DNA of 64,000 bases, taken from assembly GCA_035048485.1 (NCBI GenBank), contig CM068590.1, positions 10,591,329-10,655,328 on the forward strand, read 5' to 3'. Numbering within the stretch: the first letter of the stretch is position 1; each line of letters starts with the position of its first letter. Below, in pieces: positions 45,238 to 58,719 of this stretch. The notes beneath the pieces are model-generated. The model was not told the DNA's origin, made no database searches, and saw nothing but the letters and a program-made list of their open reading frames with translations. The DNA is from Pteria penguin (lineage: Eukaryota > Mollusca > Bivalvia > Pterioida > Pteriidae). The translations under genes and the position numbers were made by a program.

Positions 45238-48200
45238 ATGTCTGAAGATACAGAGACTGCAGATGGGAAGAGAATCCTTGCTCAATTCAAAAGTGAAAAT
45301 GGAGAAGTCACAGGAAATGCATTTGACTTACCAGTAGATGTCACTGCAAACAAGTTACAGTTGATCTGTAATGCTCTTCTCAGCAATGTATGTAGATGTG
45401 AAAATGATGCTTGATAAAGCAGGCAGAAAGGGAGGGGTTAAATGATTATATGATCAATAAAGAACACTGTTTAAACATTGTTGATAAGTATCAAACTAAA
45501 ATGAAACTGCATGCATAAAGATGATATATACATCAGTAAACATTTTTCTAATTCAATCTGATTAAAACCATCTTTATCCCGCTTCTCTATTTGACCCATT
45601 GTGGATAAAGTTCTGACATCACCCCATAAGAAGTCATGTTCTTTCCTACAAGGTAGTTTTTGAACAGTGTTTGTTACATATTGCATCACTTGCATGTGCC
45701 AAACTGAGTCATTGATTGGCTATAAGAAATAGCGGTTTCGGTGACTGAAATGTCATCAGAGCTCATCAGAACATGACCTGTTACAGGGTTTTGCCAGATC
45801 TTTGTCTGCAATGGAACAAATGTATAAGAGAAGTGGAATAAAGATATGGTTTGTTGATTGTTTTCTAATTCTACCCATAATTCATGTATAAATCTTAATG
45901 TCATGCGAGTTGGTATCCGACATAAAGACTACATGTTATGATGTGTTCTGTTTTGTTTTATTTCCCCAACCAGAAAAATCTCAGGGACATACTTCATCAT
46001 GGCCCATATTAACCATATTCTTGTGAATTGTTATGACTGAGAAAATTTGTGTTTCATAAATAAAACTTGTCGCTTTCAGGGATGGTATGTGTCTATAATA
46101 TTTTTCCTGTGGCTAGTGTTTTCAAACCAACTAGTAAACATGACAGCTAGCGACTGAAATTATTTATTGTCCTTATAGATTAAATGTAAATGAATGTTAT
46201 AATTCCCTTTTACTACTGGAAAATTTGGAATTATAACTTAAAAGTTGTTGATCACTAAGTCATACATCGGTCTTTGTATTACTAATCAAAGAGGATTTTA
46301 TTCTAGTACTCTGACAAGCATTTATAGCAGATTTAAATCCTACTTAAAAAAAATCTGCACCTACCCAGTACTTGCTCATCTTCCTATCCTGCATGGGGAA
46401 AGGGGCAGGAAACAGGAAATCAATGATTCCTTAAGGATGGCCATATCTACTTATAAAGAGGGTGTCCAGGTTCATATTTGAACTATGTACAAGTAGGGAT
46501 ATAGAAATATAAATGAATTACTGAAAATGAGGTACATGTAATGTATTGAAACTTTCCACTGTTAGAATTGAAAAATACTACTTGATATTTAAGTAAATGA
46601 TGAATAACAAATTCAATGCTGACCCATATCCACTGCTTTACAGTCTATCATTTAGTTTTCACACAGCTATGCTATGATTTTCAGGAAGATGTTGTTCCTT
46701 ATTCTTTCTTTGTGAACGAGAAAGAAGTGACCGACACCCTAGACAAGACGCTGGACGCTGCTGCCCTTGAGCAAACAGAGAAAGTGTTGGACATTGTATA
46801 TCTACCCCAGGCCATATTCCGAGTCCGTGCAGTCACTAGGTGTACCAGTACGATACAAGGCCATGCAGAGGCTGTCATCTCTGTAGCGTTTAGTCCAGAT
46901 GGCCGGTCAGTATCAAAATTAGTCGGAGGATCTCCTCCCCTTAACTGACTTTTTATATCAGTGTTGTGTGCATACGTTTCAAGTTCATTGTACAAGTATT
47001 TAATAATTGTCAGAAACAAATGAACTGCCACCTTGTAGCCATATTGAACTGCCACTTTGTTGGCCATATTGAACTGCCACCTTGTGGCCATGTTGGGAAG
47101 ATGAAATTTTTCAGGCAAAAACTCACACAAAGGTTATATAAAACTGGATTTAGGGGCAAATGTTCTTTGACCTTTGTCCAGAGTAGGTCATTGGATATAT
47201 AATACAGCTATGTTTCTCTCTTCAACTTTTTTCCTTCTGTTTTTCCTGTAGTAGATTTTATTCAAACAGGGAAATTTTATTAGTTTTTACAGGTAATTTT
47301 TTTCCAGACATAATCTAAGAATGGTAAAATTTACCCATTCATTGATTGGTTCTTGGTGCATTGGTTTTTATGGGGTAAAATACACAGTTAACTTCTTATT
47401 TCAGTGAAATTTTGAAGAGCATGATTATTTGCACTGTCATATTTTCTTTGTTTGCTATGATATGTTTCAATCATGTTACCCATTGCTATCCATCTTTCTT
47501 ACGTCAGTGATTGTTTTTCTTTCTGACAGCTACCTGGCCAGTGGATCAGGTGATACAACTGTAAGATTCTGGGATGTTAATACAGAAACACCACAGTTCA
47601 CATGCAAAGGTATATTGAGCCACATGTAATGTTTATTTATGTTATTGTAACCACAGCTTACATAAGAGTACCCAGAAACTAACAGACTTCCATAAAAGCA
47701 AACATAAAAATTCAAAGTCCTGCGAGTCTTATTCTCAAGTGTGCAACGGAAATGGTGTAAGTGTTCGGGTTGTACCTTCAGTATGTAAATATTTCACTCT
47801 TATGATAAATCATTGTACTGTTGACTTGTTATTATTCAACTGTTCAGCCTGTGAGTTATCTAAGCAGGGACTCCTGCATAGAGCCAAGGTACATGTATTT
47901 AAAGTGATAAAGGGTAGCTTTTTATACGCGGTGTTAAATTCCATACATTATTGCCCACTTCTATTATGGTACATAAAAAAAACCCACAATAAACTTTAGA
48001 CTTTATTTTAAAAATACACTAGTGCTGTTTCTTGTGTATATGTATAATAATTCTTTGCCTCATGCATATTCAGACTCGGCTAATTTGTTTTTTGTTATTG
48101 CAACTCTTCATATTGGCATTCTTGGATTTAGATAAATCTTGAGCCGAATTTTGGTATGATCAATTTGGAAAGAGTTCTGGTTCTTAACATTTGCAGTTTG

Positions 48201-51200
48201 TCATAATTACACAAATGAAATGTGGTGAATATTGTTTTTAAAATCTTGTCATAATTTACCAACGAACTTAGTGTATAATGATATACATGTTTTGTTAAAT
48301 TAAATGATTCTGTGTAAATGAAATTTACTGGAATAATGGCTCTAGGGAGATTACACCTCTTATTTATAAAGACCTAATTTTTTTTGCAGAAAATTAGATT
48401 TTTTTTTTCATTAGGCACAAAATCTTTTCAGTCTTTCAAACCTTTATGTAAAGCTTACCAATATGAAGAGCGGTCTTTATGATCAGGTGACCTTTCAACA
48501 AAGGAAATTCTGCAAGAAAACAGAAAATGGTTATGTCAAAATTGACTTTTATATGCAAGTTGCCTATTTAAGAAGGTGGTCCTTAATACAGGTTTCACTG
48601 GTAATGATGTACTATATCAAAAGAATGTGAACTAAGTACAGTATGCTTAATAATGATTCAAGTTTATTCAGTATTAAAGACAAATGCTATATATTGATAA
48701 ACAGGTCACAAGCACTGGGTTTTAAGTATAGCATGGTCTCCAGATGGGAAGAAACTAGCATCTGGATGCAAAAATAGCCAGGTATGTTGTAAGATTATGA
48801 TATAAAATTCCCTCAGAGTAGAGTGCAATCTAGATGTTACATGATTACATTGTAAATAGTCGGTGTCATTGGGTGCATCTGTGTTTCACAAACATTTTGA
48901 TAAACAGGAAATTAGTTAAATTGTTTATGTGATAGGTAATTGAAACAGACTATATCATTTATTATAAGTTTTTTATCTTTGGGACAGAAATGTCCTTGAT
49001 ATATTCATTTGTTTAAAGGGAACTAATTCCAGTATCTAAATGGTTGAGAAAGCCCTGTGACTAAGCATTGAGTTATTGTTATTCAGGCACTTGATAGTGA
49101 TTATTTGTTGTTTTGCTTATTTGTCATATTTTGTTTTATCTAATATTTCCTGAAACTATTTTCCAGGTTTGTATTTGGGATCCTAGCAATGGTCAACAAT
49201 TAGGAAAAACATTAATAGGTCATAAACAATGGATTACATGGTTGTCATGGAAACCTCTTCATTTGTAAGTAGTCATATTTATGTTTTTCTATCAGTTGGT
49301 TTAACAGTTTTAATTTCAATGTTAAATCAGTTGAGGTTTGAAGTATGCTATTAATCTCAGTTCATTGTTCCAAATGTAAATAGAGTCTTATACATATATC
49401 TACCATGTAAACGGTAGAGGAACAGTGAATTTAATCTTTGATAAATATTTGTATAAATATCTAAATTACTTTACAAAGCTGGTTTCACATGCTGCAAATC
49501 AGTATACGGACAATGTCTGAAAGACTTCTCATTTTAAAGATACAGGCAGATGAAATTTAAGCATTAGTTAGCTGAACCAGTGGTTAAAGTTTTGAACAAC
49601 CTGCCCTTGAAGTGGGCATTGCCTTTGGCAAAATCCTGTACAAGTGTGACTTATTTAGAGTATTAGAATTCACAATCACTGAATAATAACTTATATATCT
49701 GTCTTCTTGATTAAGTATCTTATCATGGAGCCATGATGCCTCAGTCTGTAAGGTGCTTGGCTTATGACCTAGTAGTCCTATGGTCTTAGTCCCACTTCGA
49801 TGGGTTGTCGATCTTGTCTTACAATAGACACGGCACGTAACAGATCCCTCACAGCCTCCAGTGTGTTTATGTCATAAGTTGAAATTCCTGTGCAAAGCAT
49901 CAGGCAGATCTGATCATCTCCTTCCCATATAATTGACTTTATACAAGAATGATATAAGACAATAGATACATTATCTCCTCATGTAAATTTTTGCATCCGC
50001 TCTATCCATCCATCAGTTTGTCTGTCCATCCTTCTTACCTTGTAGATACTCTTTAGGAAATTCCAACAAAATTTCATCATACTCAGGGCTCGAAATTCGC
50101 AAAATTTTAGGTTGTCAAATCAGCAGTTTTAAAGGAAATTCGAATGACTTCCATAATATTTACTGAAATTTTAGGTTGCCCGAAGAGGTTTGAGGTTGTT
50201 TTTGACGACTGGACAACGGCGAATTTCGAGACCTGCATACCTGATGTGATTAAATTGTCAAATGTCAGGGTTATGTGAAGGGTTGATCTACAGTATAGAA
50301 TTCTTGTGTTGTAATTGAATTTCCTTGTTTGTTACAGAGATCCAGAATGCAGATGTTTAGCCAGTTCTTCAAAAGTAAGTAGTAAACATTTATTCTCATT
50401 GGATGACAACAGATGAAAGCTGGGAGTAGTTCACTGGACAGAGTGCAAGACAGGTGGCTGCAAGGCCCAAGTTGTCTCATCAGTGTCCTGTCTTTCAGAG
50501 AAGACAGTAAAATCTGAGGTCCTGTGTCAGGGTAGACGTTGTCCCTTTAAGCATTTCTCAGTGTTTCGGGTGGGTCCATTACATAGGTTTTATTTTCGAG
50601 CAGTGAATCAAGCAGATTCTGTCACCATATACGTGCAGTATTTTTCATGTGACAAAGAACATGTGGCAGTGAAAGATTTGTTGATTGAATATTGTTTTAC
50701 ATCACTCCATTATTATATCATGTATATGATGAGGGCGTCTTCCTGATGCAGTGCACAGAAATTTAGACATGCAACAGACAGAAACAATGTATTATCTTTC
50801 AAAGGCAAATGTGTACTGTGACAGGGGATCTCATGTAACCATGAGCAACCGATGATCCTTGTACCGTACTTTTGGGTAGGGAGCTATCAACTGTACTGTC
50901 TGAACTTTTTCAAACCAAAGTTTTCTGCAGTTGACACTTTATCATATTTACATGTATAGTAGATTTGGTAAAGTCTTTGCAAATAAAAAACCCCACTCAA
51001 AAATGTGAGAGAGAAAAAAAACCCCTAAAAACTGAACCTAATTTTTCTCAAAATAAGAGTCTGTCAAATTCAATCCCTAGAATTTACTAAATTTAATTAA
51101 AAAAAAAATTTCATCCCCTTATATATTAACAATACATATTAAATTTTTAAAACAATTTAAGCTTTAATATTGAAAATAATAATTATAATGATTACTAAGT

Positions 51201-54200
51201 TTCAAGAAATGAATGTGGCATACAGGAATAATTATGTTACTGTCCAAAAGTACTTGTACTGCCTTCCCTAACTGGACCAATTTATTATATTCCCACATAA
51301 AAATGTGGGTGTATAATGCTGTAACATTGTTGTTTGTCTATCCATCAAACCACATCATAATGTCTTTACCACTTCTCTTAAGTCCTTATATGATATAGAT
51401 GAAACTTGGTACAAAGATAGAACACAAGAATTATGACCCTTAGACTTTGATTTTTCTATGCAAAATACTTTGTCTACACATTTCCTCCTAAATCCTTTGG
51501 TGGATTTTAATGAAACAAATGAAACAAAGAAAGAACACCATATGGAGTTTTACAGGAGTTATGACTCTTAAACTTAGATTTTTTTTGTGAAACTTGGTAC
51601 AAAGAAAATCATAGTGTATTTAGAGGGTGCGTGTCAACATAGGAGATGATGGATGTATGAGGAATATCACTTAACCTACAAACAATTGAAGAACAAAACT
51701 GAAATATTACTGGTAACAGTGGTAATTTAAATTTACCACAGTAAGATTAGATATTTAGTTCTAGTTTGTATGACACTTAGGATAATGAAATGTGAGCTTA
51801 TTATTAATTGCTAGTGTAGCTGCGCTCTATTAAAAAAAATAATCTAGTCTGTCTTTTAATGGGAAGATTGAAGTAGAATAACAGTAAATGCTGTGTTTTT
51901 CACCAAATTTAATTTAGTTAATTCACTGATTGAATCATATTACTTTAGAGTGAATTCAACATGCATGTAAAAAAAATTATATTTGTAATAAACAAGAATG
52001 AATTTCTACATGAAAAATTTATTGTGAATGTATTTTACTAAGTTCTGTATTTGCAGGACGGAACAATAAAAATCTGGGACACAGTGTTATTCCAGTGTCA
52101 GATCACGCTGTCAGGTCATCTTCAGTCTGTGACATGTATAAAGTGGGGAGGAACGAACCTTATCTACTCAGCATCCCAGGATAGAACTATCAAAGTATGG
52201 AGAGCAGAAGATGTAAGTATTGTACTGTTAATGAAGTATGGAGAGCAGAAGATGTAAGTATTGCACTGTTAAAGAAGTATGGAGAGCAGAAGATGTAAGT
52301 ATTGCACTATTACTGAAGTATGGAGGGATGAAGATGTAAATATTGTACTATTGATGAAGTATGGAGGGCAGAAGATGTAAGTATTGCACTGTTAATGAAG
52401 TATGGCGAGCAGAAGATGTAAGTATTGCACTGTTAATGAAGTATGGAGAGCTGAAGATGTAAGTATTGTACTATTGATGAAGTATGGAGGGATGAAGATG
52501 TAAGTATTGTACTATTGATGAAGTATGGAGGACTGAAGATGGCAACGACCGGTTGAATGAACGAATCCACTGGTCCAAATGACCGGTAATACTGCAGCAA
52601 CAAATGATATTTTCAAGAGTTGCCTAATCCATTGAATCCTATTCTTTTTAGGGAAGTGTGACTTTCTGCACTATCGTTGGGACGATTCCATTCGGTATGC
52701 ACAATGAGCAACACTGAGACAGGCAAGATCAAGAAATGACTTTTTAGGGGCCGATATTTGGCCCCATTTCCAACACCAAATAGTATCTTTTCCCCACTTT
52801 GTTCCCTTAAAATTCCCAACTTTACATAATCAAATTTATTGACCGACACTTGTTCAATCACACGATGTTTTCAGTTGTAACCAGCGCGTCTGACACAAAA
52901 TGTAAATCTCCATCACCCGCATCAACTTAATTTTCGGATTGCGAAAGTAGTTTTGGATGTCGTTCTTACGGGTGGAAAATGAAATTCCAATAAATATCAT
53001 AATTGTTTGAATAAAGAGTCAATTCCGTCATCCGTATTTTCCTTTCTACAAGGCATTTCAAATGATTTGTATAAGGAAGTTAATTGACTGTGACATGTAA
53101 CTGTCGTAAGTATTTGATACCTGCTGTAATCACTTAGAATAAAGTTGTTTTGCTACTGGTAAAATACAGATTTCGTGTGAATGGAAAATACACCCATATG
53201 GGAATATATTGCAGTACTCCTACACACTAAAAACTAACGAAATATTAATAAATATTGTTCCAATCACGGACTCCAATTTACTGCATCAACGAAAGCTATG
53301 TTAAAGTAATGCACTGTTGAAAGATCTAAATAAATTACTAGTACATTAATTAATATTATTGAATGTAGCATATCACAAAAACCATGTCATGATCAGAATA
53401 GTGTTCACAGCCAACAATCAAAACCAGCTGTCTCAATGATTCAACTTGATTCAGCCATAACTAAACCCAAATGAAGGGCAGGCATATCAATGTATAAAAC
53501 GCGATGTACTTGAAATAAACAAATACCAATGTTGATAATACTGCTTTTCTAATTTTTAAATTGAATATTTTTCCCAATTTGATCCAAAACAACGCTTTTT
53601 TCCAATTGAAAAGGTCCTGGCCCCAGTCCCAAAATACACAGAGACTGCTCGAGAGATCAAGAGAGAGAGAGAGAGAGGGTTGGGTAGAAATTGAGGAGGA
53701 GTAAGACTAGTCTAAGATTTTGAAATATATCTAGATAGTGAACATGTGAAATGGTGATTGTGAGCAGAGTGAAAGTGAAAATACACGAAATTATTAGAGA
53801 AAAAGAAATAAAATATACCGATAATTGAAATGAATTAACACTTTACAACAATAGAAGAACTACAGCTATTAATATTGATTTATCTATAGTTGTCGGTCCG
53901 GTGAAAATGTGTTCAGACCGGTTAATTCAGTCCAGTCACCGGTCCGAATGACCGGTTGGTTTGAAAAAATTTCAACATCTCTGTATTAATGAAGTATGGA
54001 GGACTGAAGATGTAAGTATTGTACTATTGATAAGGTATGGAGAGCAGAAGATGTAAGTATTGCACTATTAATGAAGTATGGAGAGCAGAAGATGTAAGTA
54101 TTGCACTATTAATGAAGTATGGAGGGCTGAAGATGTAAGTATTGCACTAGTAATGAAGAATGGAGAGCAGAAGATGTAAGTATTGCACTATTAATGAAGT

Positions 54201-54603
54201 ATGGAGGGCTGAAGATGTAAGTATTGCACTATTAATGAAGTATGGAGGGCTGAAGATGTAAGTATTGTACTATTAATGAAGTATGGAGGGCAGAAGATGC
54301 AAGTATTGTACTATTATTGAAGTATGGAGGGCAAGTTCCTTTGTATTGAAGAAATGTGCTTCCTGATTGTTTGAAAACCCTGCATGTGTATTAAAGTAAT
54401 ATCATTCTGTTCAGCAAGTTCTATCTGATAATCTTATCATTGATGTATTTTACTTTTACATCTATAGGGAGTGTTGTGTCGAACTCTCCAAGGTCATGGT
54501 CATTGGGTCAACATCCTGGCACTTAGTACAGATTATGTCATGAGAACAGGAGCATTTGACCCATCCAAAGCAAAAATTGTGCATGAGGACATCACAGATT
54601 CAG
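45238..54603 (+). CDS. NLE1: Notchless homologue 1 (NLE1), first 8 coding exons; C-terminal exons not in view
   Basis: Exons: 45238-45387, 46685-46905, 47530-47609, 48705-48781, 49167-49264, 50338-50374, 52057-52212, 54468-54603. All are GT-AG with consistent phases, giving 318 residues and an open codon. The N-terminal NLE domain (about 10-85) contains [20 protein letters not shown] and is the ubiquitin-like part that binds the AAA ATPase midasin (MDN1/Rea1). WD repeats follow: [16 protein letters not shown]...[20 protein letters not shown]...[14 protein letters not shown]...[16 protein letters not shown]...VWR, and the start of repeat 5 ([15 protein letters not shown]). NLE1 removes assembly factors during nucleolar 60S ribosome maturation and modulates Notch signalling. 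Human NLE1 is 485 aa, so about 165 residues (rest of WD5 to WD8) are missing. After the GTAGGC donor at 54604 no matching exon is seen to the window end. Confidence 0.93.
45554..45861. mobile_element. MITE family A, about 308 bp, in NLE1 intron 1
   Basis: Left CAATCTGATTAAAACCATCT then TTATCCCGCTTCTCTATTTG; right ATAAGAGAAGTGGAATAAAG then ATATGGTTTG, which is the inverted counterpart. Same ends as at 58617 but a longer interior. Confidence 0.65.
47022..47096. repeat. 24-25-bp tandem repeat, 3 copies
   Basis: Unit GAACTGCCACCTTGTGGCCA then TATT, in NLE1 intron 2. Confidence 0.85.
49470..49612. mobile_element. MITE family C, partial copy in NLE1 intron 5
   Basis: Matches the right half of the element at 26080 (GCTGCAAATCAGTATACGGA, TTTAAAGATACAGGCAGATG, GAACCAGTGGTTAAAGTTTT). 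Confidence 0.6.
49722..49945 (+). mobile_element. Diverged tRNA-derived SINE in NLE1 intron 5
   Basis: Head TGCCTCAGTCTGTAAGGTGC, then CTTGTCTTACAATAGACACG, GCACGTAACAGATCCCTCAC and ATCAGGCAGATC. The GGATGAGACAG core is lost. Confidence 0.65.
50418..50655 (+). mobile_element. tRNA-derived SINE in NLE1 intron 6
   Basis: Head with TAGTTCACTGGACAGAGTGC, body GTCCTGTCTTTCAGAGAAGA then CAGTAAAATCTGAGGTCC, GTTTCGGGTGGGTCCATTAC and CACCATATACGTGCAG. Confidence 0.75.
51290..51610 (+). repeat. Dispersed bivalve-type repeat in NLE1 intron 6
   Basis: Starts ATTCCCACATAAAAATGTGG (itself a short palindrome) and carries ATGAAACTTGGTACAAAGAT twice in related form, comparable to the repeat at 13571. Confidence 0.5.
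52190..54335 (+). repeat. 41-bp minisatellite derived from the NLE1 exon 7 / intron 7 junction
   Basis: The unit GAAGTATGGAGAGCAGAAGA then TGTAAGTATTGCACTATTAA reproduces the last 21 bases of exon 7 (coding KVWRAED) plus the 5' splice site and the following 15-20 bases. The authentic junction (52212/52213) is the first unit. About nine units lie at 52190-52541 and about eight at 53984-54335; some 14 keep an exact GTAAGT. The two blocks are separated by the insertion at 52542-53983. Confidence 0.93.
52542..53983. mobile_element. 1.44-kb transposon-like insertion splitting the 41-bp array
   Basis: Sequence unrelated to the array, bounded on both sides by array units. The right end in reverse complement reads CAGAGATGTTGAAATTTTTT, a CAGAG-type terminus often seen in hAT elements. 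ACCGGT-containing motifs are clustered near both ends (GACCGGTTGAATG, AATGACCGGTAA; TTCAGACCGGTTAA, GAATGACCGGTTGG). No long ORF. Left terminus and target duplication are not clear. Confidence 0.65.
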
Positions 54604-55329
54604 GTAGGCTTTCTTTTGAATCATTCGAGTGCGGGAAGTTGTCGCACAAATATTCTAGTCAATATATCAAGTCTTTTCAAGACAATTTTTTAAATATAAA
54701 CACATGATCTTAGTTTCCTAATGCCTGACAATATATGCAGTATAATAAATTTTTATGACATAACATAATAAGTCTGGCTTTTTTGAGATAAACAAGTAAC
54801 AGGCATAAGGGCTTTTAAAATAGTAGAGATTTAATGGAGTACTTTGGGGAGCAAACGGCCTTGGACATTTTCTTAGGTGGAAATTTTCTATGCCATGTTT
54901 TGTATAGAGTTCCTTCATGAATTCAAACTTCTTAATGTTCTGTTTGTGAAAAAAAAAAACTCAACTTTTTTTGTTTAATACATTTCATCTATTTTTCTTT
55001 TTGAATCAAGATTCAGAACAAATCAAAAGTCACTACTGTGACTACCAACAGAACAATTATGAGCTCACAAGTTAATTACATATATATTTATTATTTTAAA
55101 TTTTCCTTTTATTCAACTAATTTGAATACTTATTGATTATTTAAAAAAAAAAATTAAAGAAAGACATATTTACATATTCAGCAAGAAAATGCTGAGTCTC
55201 ACCTGGTCAAACTATTGAATTGTTATTTTTGTTAAAAACTTTAAATGTCATCAAAATTAATATATTACCCATGTATAAAAAAGAAGTGAAAAAAATGGCA
55301 ATCTTCTGTGATGAGCAAGGATTTGTTGA

Positions 55330-55940
55330 AGACACTATGCAGCATTAGCGCACAGGTTAATCACAATTTCTTTCCATCTGTCTCTGTTTTGGGTATGATG
55401 AATGAGGGTGTACCAGAGATTGTGCTTATATAGAGCACAGACTATGGACAATTTCTTTACATATTCTACTGATGACATTTCCTCTCCAACTGACTCATCA
55501 GACTTTTTTGAATATGATGAGTTTTACTGTACCAGAGGCTCAGCTTAGGTATAGCACAGGCTATAGCATATTTCTTAACATTGTGTGCCGAATGATAATT
55601 CCTCCATATTTAACTCGTAAGACTACTGAATGTGGTGAGGTAGGTTGTACCAGAGGATGTGCATGGATATAGCGCGTGCTATGGGCAATTTCTTTACATG
55701 GTATGCTGAATGACAATTCCTTTCCGATTGACTCTCAGACTCTTCTGAATATGGTGAGTAAGGGTGTACCAGAAACTGTGCTTAAGTATAGCACAGGCTA
55801 TAAACGATTTCTGTACATGGTGTGCTGAATTTACTCCCAGACTCTTCTGAATTTGATGAATTACTATGTGTCAGAGGCTATGTTTAGATGTACAGCACAG
55901 GCTATGGGCAGTTTCTTTATATATGGTTCTGTTCTACATG
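55330..55940. repeat. About 118-bp tandem repeat, 5 degenerate copies
   Basis: Each copy has GTACCAGAGGCTGTGCTT-like, TATAGCACAGGCTATGGGCA and TTTCTTTACATGGT blocks; the GTACCAGA motif recurs near 55411, 55529, 55645 and 55766, with a degenerate one near 55868. Confidence 0.8.
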
Positions 55941-58616
55941 TGCTGAGTAAGGGTTGGTCAGGGAACAGTGTGCTAGAGCTTTTATTCACAAGCCAAGTAC
56001 CTCCCCAGTATACCTCCATCCGATTTTACATGATGTAAGGGGCCAAAGTGTCTGACAAACCACTTTTTGTCTGGATTTTCATTATTATGACTCTGTTATC
56101 GCTTTCAATGTGATGTCACGATAATTTGACATAAATTTTAGTGGCAAAACATCATATGTTGGATACTGACCCTTATACCATGTAAAATTGGAGGAAGGTG
56201 CGTTGAACTATGCTAGCCCTATTACAATTATATATTTCTTATGAAAAAAAAAACCCCGGAGGTGTTAATTTTTTATTAAAATAATTTAATATACATGTTT
56301 ATCAACATTAAGTTAACAACAAAAACACATTTAATACACTTTTCAACACAAAAATGTCTTCATAAAATGTTATTCTATAAAATTTTAATGAAATCATTTG
56401 ACAATTTCCATATTAATATATATAACAAACTTTTTATACATCTATCACTTCTGTGAGATATCTGCATTATGATTGTTATAAGCCATTTCAATAGGGTGAT
56501 TTGTCTCCCCTAATAAGAATTCTCTCACTTTCTGCGCATCACTGTGAGGTATTTTAAGGCGACTGCTTCTTCACTGACCATGTATCACCATGGTCAATCG
56601 GCCAAACAAATAAGAAATCAAAACTGAATACCACTATTTTTCCAATTCAGAAGACTGCCTAAAGAAACAAGGGAAATAAGGCCAAAAGAAAAAAATATGC
56701 ATGTTTCCTGTAACCCCACCAACCCTAATTTTTGGCCCTCACCCTAAACTTTTTATTGCATTTTCAGTAGAAAATCATTCCAAAATTGAATATTTGCCTT
56801 AAAATGTAGTTTTTGATTGTTAGGGGATAATTGCTTGAACCAAATATGTAATTATTACTTGTGAGTAGTCCATATGCATTCTAGTTGCCATCAAACATTG
56901 ATTCAGAGTGAATAATAATTAAAGAACAAGAAAAACTGTCCGACCACCCCCATTTTTTTCAGCATGTGGCAGGAAACTTGCATATTTTTTGTTTGGTCTA
57001 ACTCATTGAAATGGCAGTTCTCTGTTCAGCATAATGCAAACCAATGAATTATGCCTGGATCTTGACGTGGATCAAAGTCAGGAAAATCCCCTATAAAAGA
57101 GGAATACTGACAAGTGAGATTAGTCAGCATGCCATGTACAGGAGTTCACCGAATAAATCTTATGATCTTGAAGCAGTAATTTATAGTTAAACATTTGAAT
57201 GTTTAATTCACCAACTCCACATTTTTTGCAATCCATGTTCAATTCAGGGATTACATAAATATTTGTCCTGTTTCCATTTTGCAGTAGGACCCAAAAATTG
57301 TTGGAAGGAGATAAATCTTGCTCCAGTCAGACATACATATATTGTTTTTTTTAAAGCAGTTTTTAAATTTAAAATTTCTACATGTATATTTCAAATTTAA
57401 ATATTTCTAGTTATTCATTCTTATAAGTTACTACTTTTTTTTAAAGTATATTGTGAAGTTTCTTTTTGTACCTTAGTTGCATTAGTCTTTGCATATCCAT
57501 TTCTCAAATCTATGTGCATGTATGTAGATCTATATTCCTCTTGTAATTACATAACATTTAGTATATATCATTATTCAGATGAATAAAATTAAGTCTGGCA
57601 AATGATATAATTAAATGGCATAATGCAATATTGAAAAATTTTAATTAACAGAAATCATAATGGGCAAAATGTACATATATGCTATAAGAATCCCAAGACC
57701 ACAAACACATTGTAAACAGAAATAGTGGTCATGTGATCCAAGGAACAACATGATTCAGGAATACAAGAAGTTCACGTACATAAATATTCTAAACACTTAC
57801 CTAACATTGTTTTCTGCAATAATTTCGTCTTTCGTAATATATAGTTATTAACCCTTAGGGTGGGTACTTGATGTAGATTAAGTGTGAGGTTAGTTAGTTT
57901 TGTGGAAACTGATGTAAGATTCAGGGAAATGAAGGCACAAATATAACACTTTTATAGGATTTGTATGACATCACAACAGCCTTGGAGCCAGACATTTACC
58001 AAAATTGGAAATAATTTTGCATGCATTACTAAAGTCGCCACCAGTTATTGAATATAAATGCCCAGAAACTTCTGCTCCCACCCCCCTCCCCCAATTAAGT
58101 ATTTGACATTAGGTTGCAATAAAATTAAACTTTACCAACCCATAAAGGACGTTGCTCTCGTGAAACACGACGTCATTAATTCATGTAACATGATTAAAGC
58201 AAGAGGATAGCATGCTACATATATCCAAAAGATACACTGTGTTAAAGAGATAAAGATATCATATCTTTTGTCTGTATGTACATAAAATCAAATTAAATAC
58301 TAATCACAAAACGCATACCGGTAGGTGTTAGAAAAAGAAAGTAAAGAATTGAAGATTTTCCCCTATTTAGTCTCAACTCCATCAATATTCTTGAAAAGTG
58401 CAGGGAATTGAAAATTTGACATTTGATGTTACACATATCTTGCTTAAAAATTTTTCGATAAAACAAGAAATTGAAGTATGATTAAAATATCTAATTTGTA
58501 CCGTATTCAGTACAATGCATACGCACATAATGTATCAAAGAACAAGTAGAATTTGGCAGGCACTAAATTTAAGGTACAAGTAAGTTGTCTCTCGGATAAG
58601 ATAGATAACTCTGGGT

Positions 58617-58719
58617 CAATCTGATTAAAGCCATATCTTTATTCCGCTTCTGTATTTGTCCTTTTGCCGCAATGGGACAAATAGAGAAGCGGAATAAAGA
58701 TATGGGTTTAATCAGATTG
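58617..58719. mobile_element. MITE family A, best copy (about 103 bp foldback)
   Basis: Arm CAATCTGATTAAAGCCATAT then CTTTATTCCGCTTCTGTATT pairs with AATAGAGAAGCGGAATAAAG then ATATGGGTTTAATCAGATTG, about 46 bases each, with an 11-base loop. The near-perfect arms show it is young. Confidence 0.85.

Noticed and set aside
46699..47130. 143-aa minus-strand ORF
   Set aside because: Antisense shadow of NLE1 exon 2 and its intron.
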